Shown here one piece after another: positions 45,097-54,808 of a DNA stretch of 64,000 bases. Origin of the DNA: Mucilaginibacter sp. L294 (GTDB lineage: Bacteria; Bacteroidota; Bacteroidia; Sphingobacteriales; Sphingobacteriaceae); NCBI RefSeq assembly GCF_001636615.1, contig NZ_LGEK01000008.1:1-64000 (forward strand). Direction: 5' to 3'. The notes beneath the pieces are model-generated. The model saw only the letters and a list, made by a program, of their open reading frames with translations. It searched no databases and was not told where the DNA came from. Position 1 is the stretch's first letter. Each line of letters opens with the position of its first letter. A program made the position numbers and the translations under genes.

Positions 45097-47615
45097 TTAA
45101 GAACAAGCCTCGGCGACGGCTTTATAATGCACCTGTTCAATACGAAATTGCACCATGACATGTACACCAGAGTTATTCGTCACAACAAATTCGCCACCCA
45201 ACTGGCCGCTAAGGGCTTTCATCATTTCCATTCCCAGTGAATTTGTTTCTCCCACCCTGAACGACCGGGGCAAACCTATGCCATTGTCTGAAATGGTGAG
45301 CAAAACCGTCTCATCGCATAACTTATTTAATTCCACAACTATCTGCCCACCCTTATGCCCGAATGCATATTTAATGGCATTGGTTATCGCTTCGTTGAGT
45401 ATTAGCCCCAAGGGTACTGCCTGTACTAAATCTAATCTTACAGGTTCTATTACACTATTAAATATTACTTTGCGGCATTTAGCGTCAAAACTATCTGCAA
45501 GATATTTGATCAGATCAGATATATAATCGGGCATGTAAATAGTTGTGATACCCGTAGTACTATACAGCTTTTGATGAATAAGTGAAATAGCTTGTACCCA
45601 ATTTTGGCTTTCCTTAATAGCTGCTACTGCGGCTGTATTTTTCAGATAGGCAGATTGTGTATTTAATAAACTCATAACAATTTGGAGGTTATTTTTCACC
45701 CGGTGATGTACTTCTTTGAGTAACCATTCTTTTTCGATGATTAACCGATCCTTATCATTAAGTGTATTTTGTAAAAGGTGGTTTTGAAGATTTATCTCGG
45801 TTTGTTTGGTTTGAAGCTGCCGGTTGCTTTGTTGTTTATTACGGTAGCTGTTATAAAACATCCCTAATGCAATAAGTAACATAGCAATGCCACAAAAAGT
45901 AACATTACGCTGTACAGCCGCTTTCTGAAGTTTTGTTTCCTGAGCGAGGGCCTTATTTTTTAACAATGCAATTGACCGGTCTTTTCGGCCAGCTTCATAT
46001 TTTATCTCTAATTCGTTTATTTTCTTTACCTTTTCTTCGGTGAATAGAGAGTCATTTAACGACTTAAAAAGTTGGTAATGCCTTATAGCTGATATATAAT
46101 TTCTTCCAGCAGAGTCAACCTTAAAGTGGTATAGTTCAAATTTGCTTTTATACCATGCATCCACTATAGCGTTTGGTAAGGCGTCCACTTCCTTTAAGCA
46201 GGTTATGGCTGCGTTAAACTGTTTAGTATTCAAATAAAAAGAAATAATCCTGTAATAATAGTATGTCCAGTTTGTCATATCTCCATTTGCGCGCTTAATG
46301 TATAATTTGTAAAACAACTTCTTCATCACAATAAAGTGCGGCTTTGCTTTTTCAAATTCACCCAATGCTGCATAACAACTACTAAAAGCATCGGCAATGT
46401 CCATTTTTTGATATTCAGTTTGTACTTTAATAATTTTCACTGCATTGATAAGTAAATTAAGCGCTTGCCGCGCTTTATGTGTCCTTGTTAATATATCTAC
46501 CTGTTCTTGTAGGTGAAATATATAACCAGCATAATCATGATGGTTCAAACAAAAATCTACTGCCTTTTGCAACCAATAGTCTGCCTGTTGCGGCATGCCC
46601 CATTTTCTGTAGGTGCCCGAAGCTATAGAATAATATATTGCTGCTTCTAAATCGCCAGGAGGTATGTTATCAATAGCTTTTAACCTATATTCCAGTTCTT
46701 TTGATGGCTGTTTTAATTGAGTATATAAGTCTCCCAGTAGCTGATATATCTGATGTATTTTTTTTATCCCATGAGTTTTAAATATAGATATTACCTCCAG
46801 ATACTACTTATCTGCAATTGTGAACTCCCCATGCCTTGCATGCGCAATTCCAGCGTCTTTGAGTGCTTCCCCCGCTTCATCCGGCTTATTATCTGTTTTA
46901 TAAAGTAGAGAAGCCTTTATTAAAAAGTTTGCTTTTTTTAATAACGTTTTATTTAAAAACCCAAACGCCCTTGCATAAGCTTCCCATGCTTGTGCCTCTT
47001 TAAATTTCTTGCCGTTTTTATGGTAATTATTAATTATTTGTAAAAAAGCTCCGAACCCTGATCAATCTTTCCTGCCCTTATATATACTTTAGCAATTCGC
47101 CCCAAGGCACTAAAATAATCTTCAGTATTCTTAAGCTTTAAATATAGATCGCATGCATTTTGATAACATTTTATTTCCCGGGATATATGATTATTTGGTT
47201 CATTGTTATTGAATAGATCACCTATCGATATCCATAAAGCTGCTTCTTTTAAAAAATTTTCTGATGTATGATAATAACCGATCGCACTTAAAAGAAACGC
47301 ATATCCCTTCTGCGGCCTGCCACTTTCACTAAAAACATTACCAATAAGTTTAATGCAATCAAACTCCAACTGGGGCTGGCGGAGTTTTATACTTAACGAT
47401 CTGGCTTCATTTAAATAATTTAAAGCGCTATCCAGATCAATCTTAACTTCTCCCGGTTTATACAGATAATATTCCCCTAATTTTTTTAAAAGTTTTACGC
47501 GTGTAGTATCCATAGGCAACTTTTGCAAGTTAGATTGCATTACTGCTACCGACTGTGCGCCTGCACCCTGAATTATCAATTGGAGAATACCCCAGAAAAG
47601 TACACGTTTCATCAC
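45097..47615 (-). pseudogene. TPR/HisKA_2 histidine kinase broken by a frameshift and a nonsense codon
   Basis: Two open frames are the halves of one former gene. 47034-47615 encodes the signal peptide and first TPRs and stops after GSELFYK. Losing one A near 47035 (AAATAATT in place of AAAATAATT) shifts the frame; in the other frame IINNYHKNGKKFKEAQAWEA continues smoothly. An in-frame TAG at 46804-46806 then interrupts IADK-stop-YLEV, where paralogy suggests a Tyr codon. From 46596 the frame is open again and encodes the rest of the TPRs, a TM helix and a complete HisKA_2 kinase ([20 protein letters not shown]). With both defects corrected the protein would be about 838 residues. The C-terminal half could still be translated from an internal start. 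Confidence 0.85.
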
Positions 47616-47838
47616 CGGTATAGGATTACTTAAAGGATTTTAATTCAAGTAATTACACCAATGCAGTTTGCACCATTGATTTGAAATAACCATTGTTAAC
47701 CATGCCGCTAATTGCGACGGTAATAAAATTATGGTTTGATAATGGCCCGGGGAATGTACTTTTTACAGTGTTTGTTGTGCTAATTACGGTTTTATGATAT
47801 TAGCTTTAATAATGTTTGTATGCCTCGCAAGTGGTTAT

Positions 47839-49185
47839 TTACGATACAGGAATTTCCTCGATTGAATTATTAACCAATTCATCTAACTTAAACTCAACCG
47901 AAATTTGCACACCGGAACAGCTATTTACCTTAAATATGCCACCTAACTGGCTGCTGAGGGCTTTAATCATTGCTAAACCCAACGAGTTAGTGGCTGCTAA
48001 CTCAAAACCATCGGGTAATCCCCGGCCGTTATCCGTAATCGACAACAAAAAGTTTTCGTCTCCTATTTCTGCCAGCTCTACAATTATTTGCCCGCCTACA
48101 TCATCGAATGCATATTTAATGGCATTAGTTATAGCCTCATTAAGTATAAGCCCCAAGGGCACGGCCTGTGTTAAATCCAGGCTAATATCATCAATGTTTT
48201 TTTCAATAGTGATGATGCGTTTGCTTGTATCAAAACATTCCTGCAAATGCCCAACCAAGTCGTTAACATAAGTGGGCATATGTATCAACGACATATTGTT
48301 GCCGCTGTATAGTTTTTGGTGTATAAGCGCTATGGCTTGTACACGATTGCGGCTTTCATTAATTGCAGTTACAGCCGCATGATTTTTTAAAAAGGATGAT
48401 TGCGCGCTTAACAAGCTTATAATAACCTGCAGGTTGTTTTTTACCCGGTGATGTATTTCTTTTAACAACCAATCTTTTTCAATAAGTAACCTGTCTTTTT
48501 CTGTAAGTAACCCGTCCTTTTCAAAAACCAGGTGATTAAGTAATGTATTTTGCTCGTTGATCTCTTTTTGCTGACTCTGAAGTTTTACATTACTTACTTG
48601 TTTTATTCGGTAACTCTTGTAAATAAGCAAAACAATAAGGAGCATCAGAATGACGCCACCAATAGTGATATTGCGTTGGGTGCTTACGCGCTGATAGTTA
48701 GCCTCTTGTATTACTTTTTGTTTGGCCAGCAACTTGATGGATTTTTCTTTTTCAGATGTCTGATATTTAGCGTCCATTTCAGCTATTAGTTTACTGCTGG
48801 AAGCCCGTTCTATGGAATCATTTAATTGATTATAATGTTGAAATTGTTTCAGGGCAGCCAAATAATCACCGTTAAGCGAATCTATATTAGCTTGCCTGCG
48901 GATAATAATTAGCTTGTATCGGGGGCTCAATTTATTATATAGCCGCTTTAGCAAAGCAAGTTGCGCAGCTGCCTTATCGGTTTGTTTGGTTTTAATATAA
49001 AAATCAATTACTGAACTATAGCTATTAACAAAAGAGTCTACTATAGTTGGGTAGTTTGAACGGAGTGCCTTCTGATACGCCTCTTCGTAAAGTTTAATAA
49101 ATACAGGAATGTATTTTTGGGCATTAGCATTTTGTCCAAGCTGAATGTAAAGATAAATCCGCATGTAAAATCGAAAATTTGACAT
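47839..49185 (-). CDS. 5'-truncated TPR/HisKA_2 histidine kinase at the prophage border
   Basis: A 448-residue frame contains only the last TPRs, a transmembrane helix (NITIGGVILMLLIVLLIYKS) and a complete HisKA_2/HATPase core ([48 protein letters not shown]). Compared with the 755-residue copy, about 300 N-terminal residues, including the signal peptide, are missing. The lost part is not found upstream: phage-like DNA begins there with a 5'-TG at 49185. The ATG at 49183-49185 is formed across that border. The gene was most probably cut by prophage insertion, and the missing front should lie at the far end of the prophage outside the window. Confidence 0.75.
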   Translation of the reverse strand: MSNFRFYMRIYLYIQLGQNANAQKYIPVFIKLYEEAYQKALRSNYPTIVDSFVNSYSSVIDFYIKTKQTDKAAAQLALLKRLYNKLSPRYKLIIIRRQANIDSLNGDYLAALKQFQHYNQLNDSIERASSSKLIAEMDAKYQTSEKEKSIKLLAKQKVIQEANYQRVSTQRNITIGGVILMLLIVLLIYKSYRIKQVSNVKLQSQQKEINEQNTLLNHLVFEKDGLLTEKDRLLIEKDWLLKEIHHRVKNNLQVIISLLSAQSSFLKNHAAVTAINESRNRVQAIALIHQKLYSGNNMSLIHMPTYVNDLVGHLQECFDTSKRIITIEKNIDDISLDLTQAVPLGLILNEAITNAIKYAFDDVGGQIIVELAEIGDENFLLSITDNGRGLPDGFELAATNSLGLAMIKALSSQLGGIFKVNSCSGVQISVEFKLDELVNNSIEEIPVS

Positions 49186-49368
49186 GTCCCAAAAAATAGG
49201 ACTAAAATAAAAACCAAATGTCCTAAAAACAAACGGCTTTAAAGCACCTTTTAAACGAATTAAAAAGCACTTTAAAACCGAGATATACAGCTATAAAGGT
49301 GGGGTTAAAAAGAGTATGATTTAGTGCTTGTTTTTAAATTTAGGCAATAGGTATAACTAACATAACGT

Positions 49369-49421
49369 ACAAGGCATTTAAAAAAATTGGGTATGCTTAA
49401 ATACCTTGGTGACATTCGCCT
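49369..49421. repeat. Imperfect direct repeat, copy A
   Basis: ACAAGGCATTTAAAAAAATT and the following bases to about 49421 match copy B at 49539-49591 with roughly three quarters identity (shared AAGGCATT, poly-A, TACCTTG, ATT-G-CGCC). Both are 53 bases long and lie 170 apart at the prophage end, so they may be transposase- or recombinase-binding sites. Confidence 0.55.
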
Positions 49422-49473
49422 GCGGCACAGAGCATTTATAGAGGTCGAATATCTTATTGTAAACCATTATAAA

Positions 49474-49506
49474 ATAAAAAAGAGGGCGTTTTAGACCCTC
49501 TTTTAT
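49474..49506. terminator. Bidirectional terminator at the end of the prophage
   Basis: AAAAAAGAGGG and CCCTCTTTTATT form a stem around CGTTTTAGA with A-runs and T-runs on the two sides. It lies about 100 bases beyond the last phage gene and ends the late transcript. Confidence 0.7.
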
Positions 49507-49538
49507 TATTTGGCTACCTGCCATGTCTCACACCTCAT

Positions 49539-49591
49539 ATAAGGCATTAAAAAAAATCGGCTATACTCAAGTACCTTGAATATTTGTCGCC
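49539..49591. repeat. Imperfect direct repeat, copy B
   Basis: Partner of the repeat at 49369-49421. It starts with ATAAGGCATTAAAAAAAATC. It ends just before the stop of the last phage gene. Confidence 0.55.
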
Positions 49592-49602
49592 CGATAAGGC
49601 CG

Positions 49603-49845
49603 TTATATCTCTACGTGTACCCATGCTAAATTCGATATATGAACCATGTAGGTTGTGCCGTAAATTGTGCAGGATATTAGCCCGTCACCTATATGCTCAC
49701 CCTTTTCAAACCTTACATTGCCAAACCAAAAGCTACTTTTAATTTCAACCTGTCCTAATGTTATTCCTTTCATACAGGCAAAGCTAAAGGGCACAGGCTG
49801 GCTATTTATACGGGAAACCGTAATGCATCCTATAACATCACCCAA
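49603..49845 (-). CDS. Small phage protein at the end of the late operon, about 80 aa
   Basis: A frame of up to 80 codons with a TTG start at 49845, overlapping the end of the tail-tip gene by 16 bases. The composition is beta-rich with SSFWFGNVRFEKGEHIGDG and no known motif. It is the last gene of the late operon. It could be a small tail-fibre component or adhesin cap. The unusual start and size leave some doubt. Confidence 0.5.
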   Translation of the reverse strand: MGDVIGCITVSRINSQPVPFSFACMKGITLGQVEIKSSFWFGNVRFEKGEHIGDGLISCTIYGTTYMVHISNLAWVHVEI

Positions 49846-52430
49846 TAGTTATCTTGCTTATAATACTCAAAAGCAATTACACCACCGGCAGCCAGTATAA
49901 CACTATACTGTAAATCATTTCCGTATGTGAGTATATTCCTGCCTGATGTCTCGGCGGCTGATATGGTGATTGTACCGGCTGATTTGTTTTTTACTACTTG
50001 CCTTTGCCCAGCCAGCGGGGCGGTATATAAATTGCAATCACCGGTCGCCATTACTGTGCCGTGATTTGGTAAACTTCCTGCACCTATCGTAATGGTGTTC
50101 GCAAAGTTAACAGCGGTAGCATTGCCAGTAACAGCTATATTTGCTGCCTCTATACTTCCAGTCGTTATTAGGCCATTTTTTGCTAAAGATAGATACGCGC
50201 CTGAGATATTGCCAATCATTATACCTGCGCCGTATATCGGCGTTGGTGGTAATGGGAAGTCGTTTATTTGATAACCTACTATAGCCGCATCATCATCAAT
50301 AACCAACAGATCACTATTGGCGGCATCAATTAAACGGATATTATTTGTCGTAGCATCAATTTCAATGCGTTTGTGGCCAACTGCGGCGGTTTTGATATTC
50401 TGTACTATCAGATTTACAAAAGTAGCTCCTGTAGCCACAATGCTACCCCTAATGGTTAATTGGCCACTGGCTGTAACGCCCCAATCCAAACCGCTTGTAT
50501 CATCACCTAAATTAAAAGTATTGGCGCTAAGGTCTAAATAGTTTAGGTTGTTGTTTGATACGATACGGCCTAAAGATATGGTATCGCCCGTAACGCGGGT
50601 ATAACCCCGCAATGATGTAAACAGCCTGCCGCCGTCTATTATAGACGATATTACCGCAAACGGAAAGTAGTAGTATAAAGGGTCGCTTTCTACAGCCAGT
50701 TTGGTTAATGATAGTTGAATTGTTGCTGTGCCGGTATTGCGGCCAGCCTTTATATACACATAATACGGCTTATTATCAGCCAATGCGCCAACGCCGTTAA
50801 ATGCGGCCACCTCCCAAATGCCGTTACCCTCGGTGTATTGCTCATGCACTACACGCCCGGCTGTTACCGCAAAGTCAGCCAAGCCAACAGTTGCAACCAG
50901 GTTAGTACTATACGCCCCGCCATCCATAGTAATTAAAAGCATTTCGGCTTTAACGGTATCTAAAAGCGTAGAAAGTTCGCCGGTAGTTTTCCAGTTGCGT
51001 TTAGCCCTCTGTATATCGCTGATCTTATTTAAAGCAATTGCCTTGCTTAAATCCTCGGCCTTGGTAAACTGGCTATTTATGATACCACCCTTTACAATGT
51101 CGCTAATTGTTACCGATGTATATTTAAACCTATTGTGAAGATCGCGGGAATAGGCAGTAACACGGATATCTTTATTTATCTCGATATCCAAATCAGAAAC
51201 ATTTACCGTATCGCCAATAGTCAAAACTATGTCGTGCCGCTCAAAATGGAACGGGTCGGGTGGTATGGTGTAACTTACTTTTGGCGGCGAGTTCAATGTA
51301 AAATACTCCGTACCCTTTGCCAACAGCCGCGCCTCGGCATTTGTAATGTAACTACCGGGCATTTTAACATCACTCAAAACGTAGGTGTCGCCAATAGCAG
51401 GCCTCAATAGGTCGGACGGCATATCTAATGCCTTTTCCTGTTCAGCCGGTAAAAAGGTAATGGTACGGGTGGCATGATTATAACCGCCTTTCCTTATCTC
51501 GAAAACATACCCGGCGCACTGGCCATTTTGAAAGGTGATTTTTGGTGAAAGGTCGGGCAATAGTTGCTCGTTAATATCAAAATCTAAACCACTATCCGAA
51601 AAGGTGTATTTATCGCCAATGGCTGTAACAGTGCCGAGGCGCTCCGGCTTAATATCATCAAACGTTACCGCGCGTTCAATTTCGTGCGCACCGTATTTAA
51701 CGCCCTGTATGTATGGTAACGGCGCAGGCAATATTAAACGGCTTTGACCGCCTCTATAATCAAAAGGTAGGTTTTGCTCTGAACCACGAACATACAGGCG
51801 GCTAAACGCACCTGTAGCGTCTACATTGGTACGTTTGAGGCCACCGCGCAAACCTTTACCGCGTCCATATTCAAAGTGGTAGCCGCTTACATTTTGGCGG
51901 TTCTCTAAATGAATGGTTTTGCCAACTATCCACCATTCGCACTCAAATGCCTGAGCAATCTGTGTTAAGGCCTGCAATACGGTTTCCTCACCGGTAAAAG
52001 CAAGTTGTTTTGTAGTTGTTGGCTGCACGTTACCCTTTACCCAGCCCGTTTGCTCACGGTTGGCGTTTGCTATAACCAAATCCAAGGCCTCATCGGCTGT
52101 GCACATCAGTTGAAACTCTGAATAAGACCAAAGCAGGTTAAGGCTATCGTACATGAAAAACAACGGCTTACCAAGATCATACCAGCCAGCCTGAAAGGTT
52201 AAACTATACTTGTGTTTAATAGTTGATAGCTTTTCGGGCTGCGACAATTCATTTAGGTAGTACCGCTCTGCCCATACGTCCACGTAATCGCCATGCTGAA
52301 AGTGTGCCGCTGTGTTCAAAGTAAAAGCCATGCTTACCATATCGGTAAGCATGATTTCTTTTTTTTGTTCGCCGCTATCGGGGCGCACAGTTACTATTGT
52401 CTCACCGGCTCTTTTAATTTGATATCTCAT
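49830..52430 (-). CDS. Phage tail tip / endopeptidase-tail-type protein
   Basis: The 866-residue product starts with domains typical of siphophage tail-hub proteins: LPFDYRGGQSRLILP, EHIERAVTFDDIKPERLG and TFQNGQCAGYVFEIRKGGYN recall the prophage endopeptidase-tail family. The second half (about 500-866) is beta-rich with repeated short motifs (NLIVQNIKTA, AANIAVTGNATAVNFANTIT), typical of receptor-contacting fibres. It sits at the distal end of the tail and binds or opens the cell envelope. The start at 52430 follows the 620-residue gene by 8 bases. Confidence 0.75.
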   Translation of the reverse strand: MRYQIKRAGETIVTVRPDSGEQKKEIMLTDMVSMAFTLNTAAHFQHGDYVDVWAERYYLNELSQPEKLSTIKHKYSLTFQAGWYDLGKPLFFMYDSLNLLWSYSEFQLMCTADEALDLVIANANREQTGWVKGNVQPTTTKQLAFTGEETVLQALTQIAQAFECEWWIVGKTIHLENRQNVSGYHFEYGRGKGLRGGLKRTNVDATGAFSRLYVRGSEQNLPFDYRGGQSRLILPAPLPYIQGVKYGAHEIERAVTFDDIKPERLGTVTAIGDKYTFSDSGLDFDINEQLLPDLSPKITFQNGQCAGYVFEIRKGGYNHATRTITFLPAEQEKALDMPSDLLRPAIGDTYVLSDVKMPGSYITNAEARLLAKGTEYFTLNSPPKVSYTIPPDPFHFERHDIVLTIGDTVNVSDLDIEINKDIRVTAYSRDLHNRFKYTSVTISDIVKGGIINSQFTKAEDLSKAIALNKISDIQRAKRNWKTTGELSTLLDTVKAEMLLITMDGGAYSTNLVATVGLADFAVTAGRVVHEQYTEGNGIWEVAAFNGVGALADNKPYYVYIKAGRNTGTATIQLSLTKLAVESDPLYYYFPFAVISSIIDGGRLFTSLRGYTRVTGDTISLGRIVSNNNLNYLDLSANTFNLGDDTSGLDWGVTASGQLTIRGSIVATGATFVNLIVQNIKTAAVGHKRIEIDATTNNIRLIDAANSDLLVIDDDAAIVGYQINDFPLPPTPIYGAGIMIGNISGAYLSLAKNGLITTGSIEAANIAVTGNATAVNFANTITIGAGSLPNHGTVMATGDCNLYTAPLAGQRQVVKNKSAGTITISAAETSGRNILTYGNDLQYSVILAAGGVIAFEYYKQDNYWVML

Positions 52431-52438
52431 TGCGTCTA

Positions 52439-54301
52439 TCAGGCTACCCCGTGTTTAACAACCATTTCACTTTTCCAAATATCACCCACCGCAACTATTA
52501 AGGTTGGCGTTTGCCTGTAGTACTTGCTATCATTGGTTCTATCCCATACAAACAAGCTACATGCCGCATCCTGATTTGATGGCAACAAAAGGGTGCTGCT
52601 TATTTCACTTGTAAAGCCCTTAACTGTATTATAATAATGAATATCCCTTGTCCCTACATTTTGTAGGAAATGAGAATTTGAACCAGTAAATGCCGCGGTA
52701 TTATATAATTCATCATAGCCATTTGTAGCCTGCATTTTACCCATGCAGAATATGCCATGAAGCCAATACAACTGGAATGCCTGTTGAAATGTCAAAGTGT
52801 TGGTCGTTTTGTAACCGCCCGATCTGAACTCAGTGCGTTTTAGGTGATTAGCCTGTACAGGGTGCCCAGGCACGTAGGTAGGCGTGCCGGAAATTACATT
52901 TGCGCACTCATGCATTGTGCTGGCCTGTAAATAATAAAACAGCTCACACGGGCGTAATGTAAATGGCGTTGCCAGGTCTGTAACTGGTATGTTGTTAATA
53001 AACAACTGCACACTTTGTGCAACTTCATCACCATGATAACCGCCTGTAAAATCATCCTTTGCATACGGGTCTATTCCAACTCTTTGCACCTGGTTGTAAA
53101 CACATTCATTTTCACCAGCTATAACAACCAAATCCCCTGTTGGGGTCATTGTCGCCCCGTTAAACACATACTCAGACCCTCCATACACCCGCCACAAATC
53201 CATATAGATCAAATCTGCCATATCATATAAATGCCCTAAGAGATAACCTACATAGTGGTTACTTTTCCCTCGGCGGCAATACACTGTAAACAGTTCTTTG
53301 CCGCTTGTAGAGCCGACAGGGTTGAACGAAACATATATATCGCTGTAATCTTTAGCAATGCTGCCTGAAATCCTTTCCACAGGCACAAAGCGACCATAAC
53401 CCTCATAGTCCGATGATGTAGCGGCTAACCTCAACATCATGGTGTTTTTATACGCGCTATTGGTAGGGTCAACACCTATGTTTGTACCGCTGGCTAAACT
53501 TATACCTACGTACGCCGCTGTGGCCGGTGTAGTAAACGCAACCGCGGCAGATGTACTGTTACCTAAAATTGAACTAATATAAACTCCCCCTATGGTAAAA
53601 AAGGCAATGCGTGAGCGCGAGTTTGATATTGAGCCAATACCCGATAAAGTATAGTCCGTTAATTCGGAAACCTTAATTAACGGTGTACGTATGTCACTAA
53701 CAGCACTGCCCGGCACGCCAACCGTGCTGTACGAACCAGCAACCACAAGGCTATTATCTAACAGGTTTTTACCCGGTGTGGTAACCGTCGATTTTTGCAG
53801 ATAATCAAGTTTCATTTTCCAAACACTGCTAATTCCCGGCACATCAGTGGTAAGCGTGTCGTTTGTTGCCTCATAAACAACTCCGTTTGAAATTACCTGC
53901 GCACCTAAACTATAGGCCGTTCCAGTAACGTATGTTAAAATCTTATTATTGACAATTGGCAACACTACCGCCTTAAAATCAGCAATCCAATATGTACCGT
54001 TAAAATATGCCCTTGGCTGCATAATTGCGGTACCGGCTGCGGGCGCTGGTATTACCAATGGCGTTGTTGGTGCCGTTAAAAGATTAGCATAAGTACCTGA
54101 GCCGCTTAATTCATAAAATTGGTTAATTAGCGGAGTTATCGGCGGTATAACCGTTGTTGTGGCCAAGCCTAAGCTGTCGCCACGCAAGTTTATAGCCTCA
54201 AACAAAACGGTTGAACCATCATCATTTAAGCCTAATATCTTAGATTGTCCACTAATATTTGATGCTGCCGGTATTTCCGGCATTGATATATTTTCGTTCA
54301 T
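52439..54301 (-). CDS. Phage tail protein of unknown domain type
   Basis: A 620-residue protein in the distal tail gene position, 3 bases after the 167-residue gene. The first 100 residues are Ser/Thr/Pro-rich and probably connect to the tail. The middle contains beta-sandwich-like stretches (PLIKVSELTDYTLSG, AAYVGISLASGTNIG) as in carbohydrate-binding modules, and the C-terminal half (FVPVERISGSIAKDYSDIYV to the end) is unrecognised. A receptor-binding role is plausible but not shown. Confidence 0.65.
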   Translation of the reverse strand: MNENISMPEIPAASNISGQSKILGLNDDGSTVLFEAINLRGDSLGLATTTVIPPITPLINQFYELSGSGTYANLLTAPTTPLVIPAPAAGTAIMQPRAYFNGTYWIADFKAVVLPIVNNKILTYVTGTAYSLGAQVISNGVVYEATNDTLTTDVPGISSVWKMKLDYLQKSTVTTPGKNLLDNSLVVAGSYSTVGVPGSAVSDIRTPLIKVSELTDYTLSGIGSISNSRSRIAFFTIGGVYISSILGNSTSAAVAFTTPATAAYVGISLASGTNIGVDPTNSAYKNTMMLRLAATSSDYEGYGRFVPVERISGSIAKDYSDIYVSFNPVGSTSGKELFTVYCRRGKSNHYVGYLLGHLYDMADLIYMDLWRVYGGSEYVFNGATMTPTGDLVVIAGENECVYNQVQRVGIDPYAKDDFTGGYHGDEVAQSVQLFINNIPVTDLATPFTLRPCELFYYLQASTMHECANVISGTPTYVPGHPVQANHLKRTEFRSGGYKTTNTLTFQQAFQLYWLHGIFCMGKMQATNGYDELYNTAAFTGSNSHFLQNVGTRDIHYYNTVKGFTSEISSTLLLPSNQDAACSLFVWDRTNDSKYYRQTPTLIVAVGDIWKSEMVVKHGVA

Positions 54302-54304
54302 GGG

Positions 54305-54808
54305 TTATGTTGTTATTAAAATTTTATCACCTTGTTTTGTTGTTATGTAGTCGCCGTTTTTGTCAACAAGGAAAGTGTACGGCTGAAAAAGTGAGGGATT
54401 AGGCTCTATAAATTCAAGTATAAATGTGCCGCACACTTTGCTATCCTGGCTAAAAAGGGTAATAGCTTTGTTATTGCTGGGCTTTTGGTACCTCAGATAA
54501 AAGCTTCTTTTAAGCTGATCTATGTAAACACGCCTTAAACCGGGCGCAATCAACATACCTTGCAAAGCCATGCGACGAACCCAAAAATCAGCCTCATTGT
54601 CGGCCATCATCAAAAAGCCTAATTGAATATTACGCGGCTTAATAAAAACCTTATCTGTATAAATCTCTACCCCGTTTTCATCGCCCCAATCGTAAGTTTC
54701 AAATTCTTTCATTTCTACAAAATCGGTCAGGCTATCTAATCCACTTTGTAGTTCGCACCTGTAAGCACTCCAAAATCCAAGTCCGTCAAAGTTTCCGTGA
54801 TCTTCCAT
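54305..54808 (-). CDS. Distal tail protein-like (Dit-like) phage protein
   Basis: The 167-residue protein directly follows the tape measure gene with a TAATG overlap at 54806-54810, the usual position of the distal tail (Dit) protein that forms the hub connecting tube and tip. Beta-strand segments FKYTD-like (KVFIKPRNIQLGFLM, FWVRRMALQGMLIAPG) support a beta-rich fold. No sequence match is claimed; the assignment is by gene order. Confidence 0.6.
   Translation of the reverse strand: MEDHGNFDGLGFWSAYRCELQSGLDSLTDFVEMKEFETYDWGDENGVEIYTDKVFIKPRNIQLGFLMMADNEADFWVRRMALQGMLIAPGLRRVYIDQLKRSFYLRYQKPSNNKAITLFSQDSKVCGTFILEFIEPNPSLFQPYTFLVDKNGDYITTKQGDKILITT

Larger units (their letters stand above)
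49186..49602. other. Prophage end region without a clear gene
   Basis: These 417 bases between the cut kinase and the last phage gene contain TGTCC-type repeats near the border, a 53-base imperfect direct repeat (49369-49421 and 49539-49591) and a terminator at 49474-49506. No convincing gene is seen; short open frames such as the 18-codon one at 49523 lie inside the repeat. Confidence 0.5.

Noticed and set aside
49523..49579. An 18-codon plus-strand open frame inside the prophage-end repeat.
   Set aside because: Too short, with no ribosome-binding context; its similarity to the other repeat copy explains the protein-like look.
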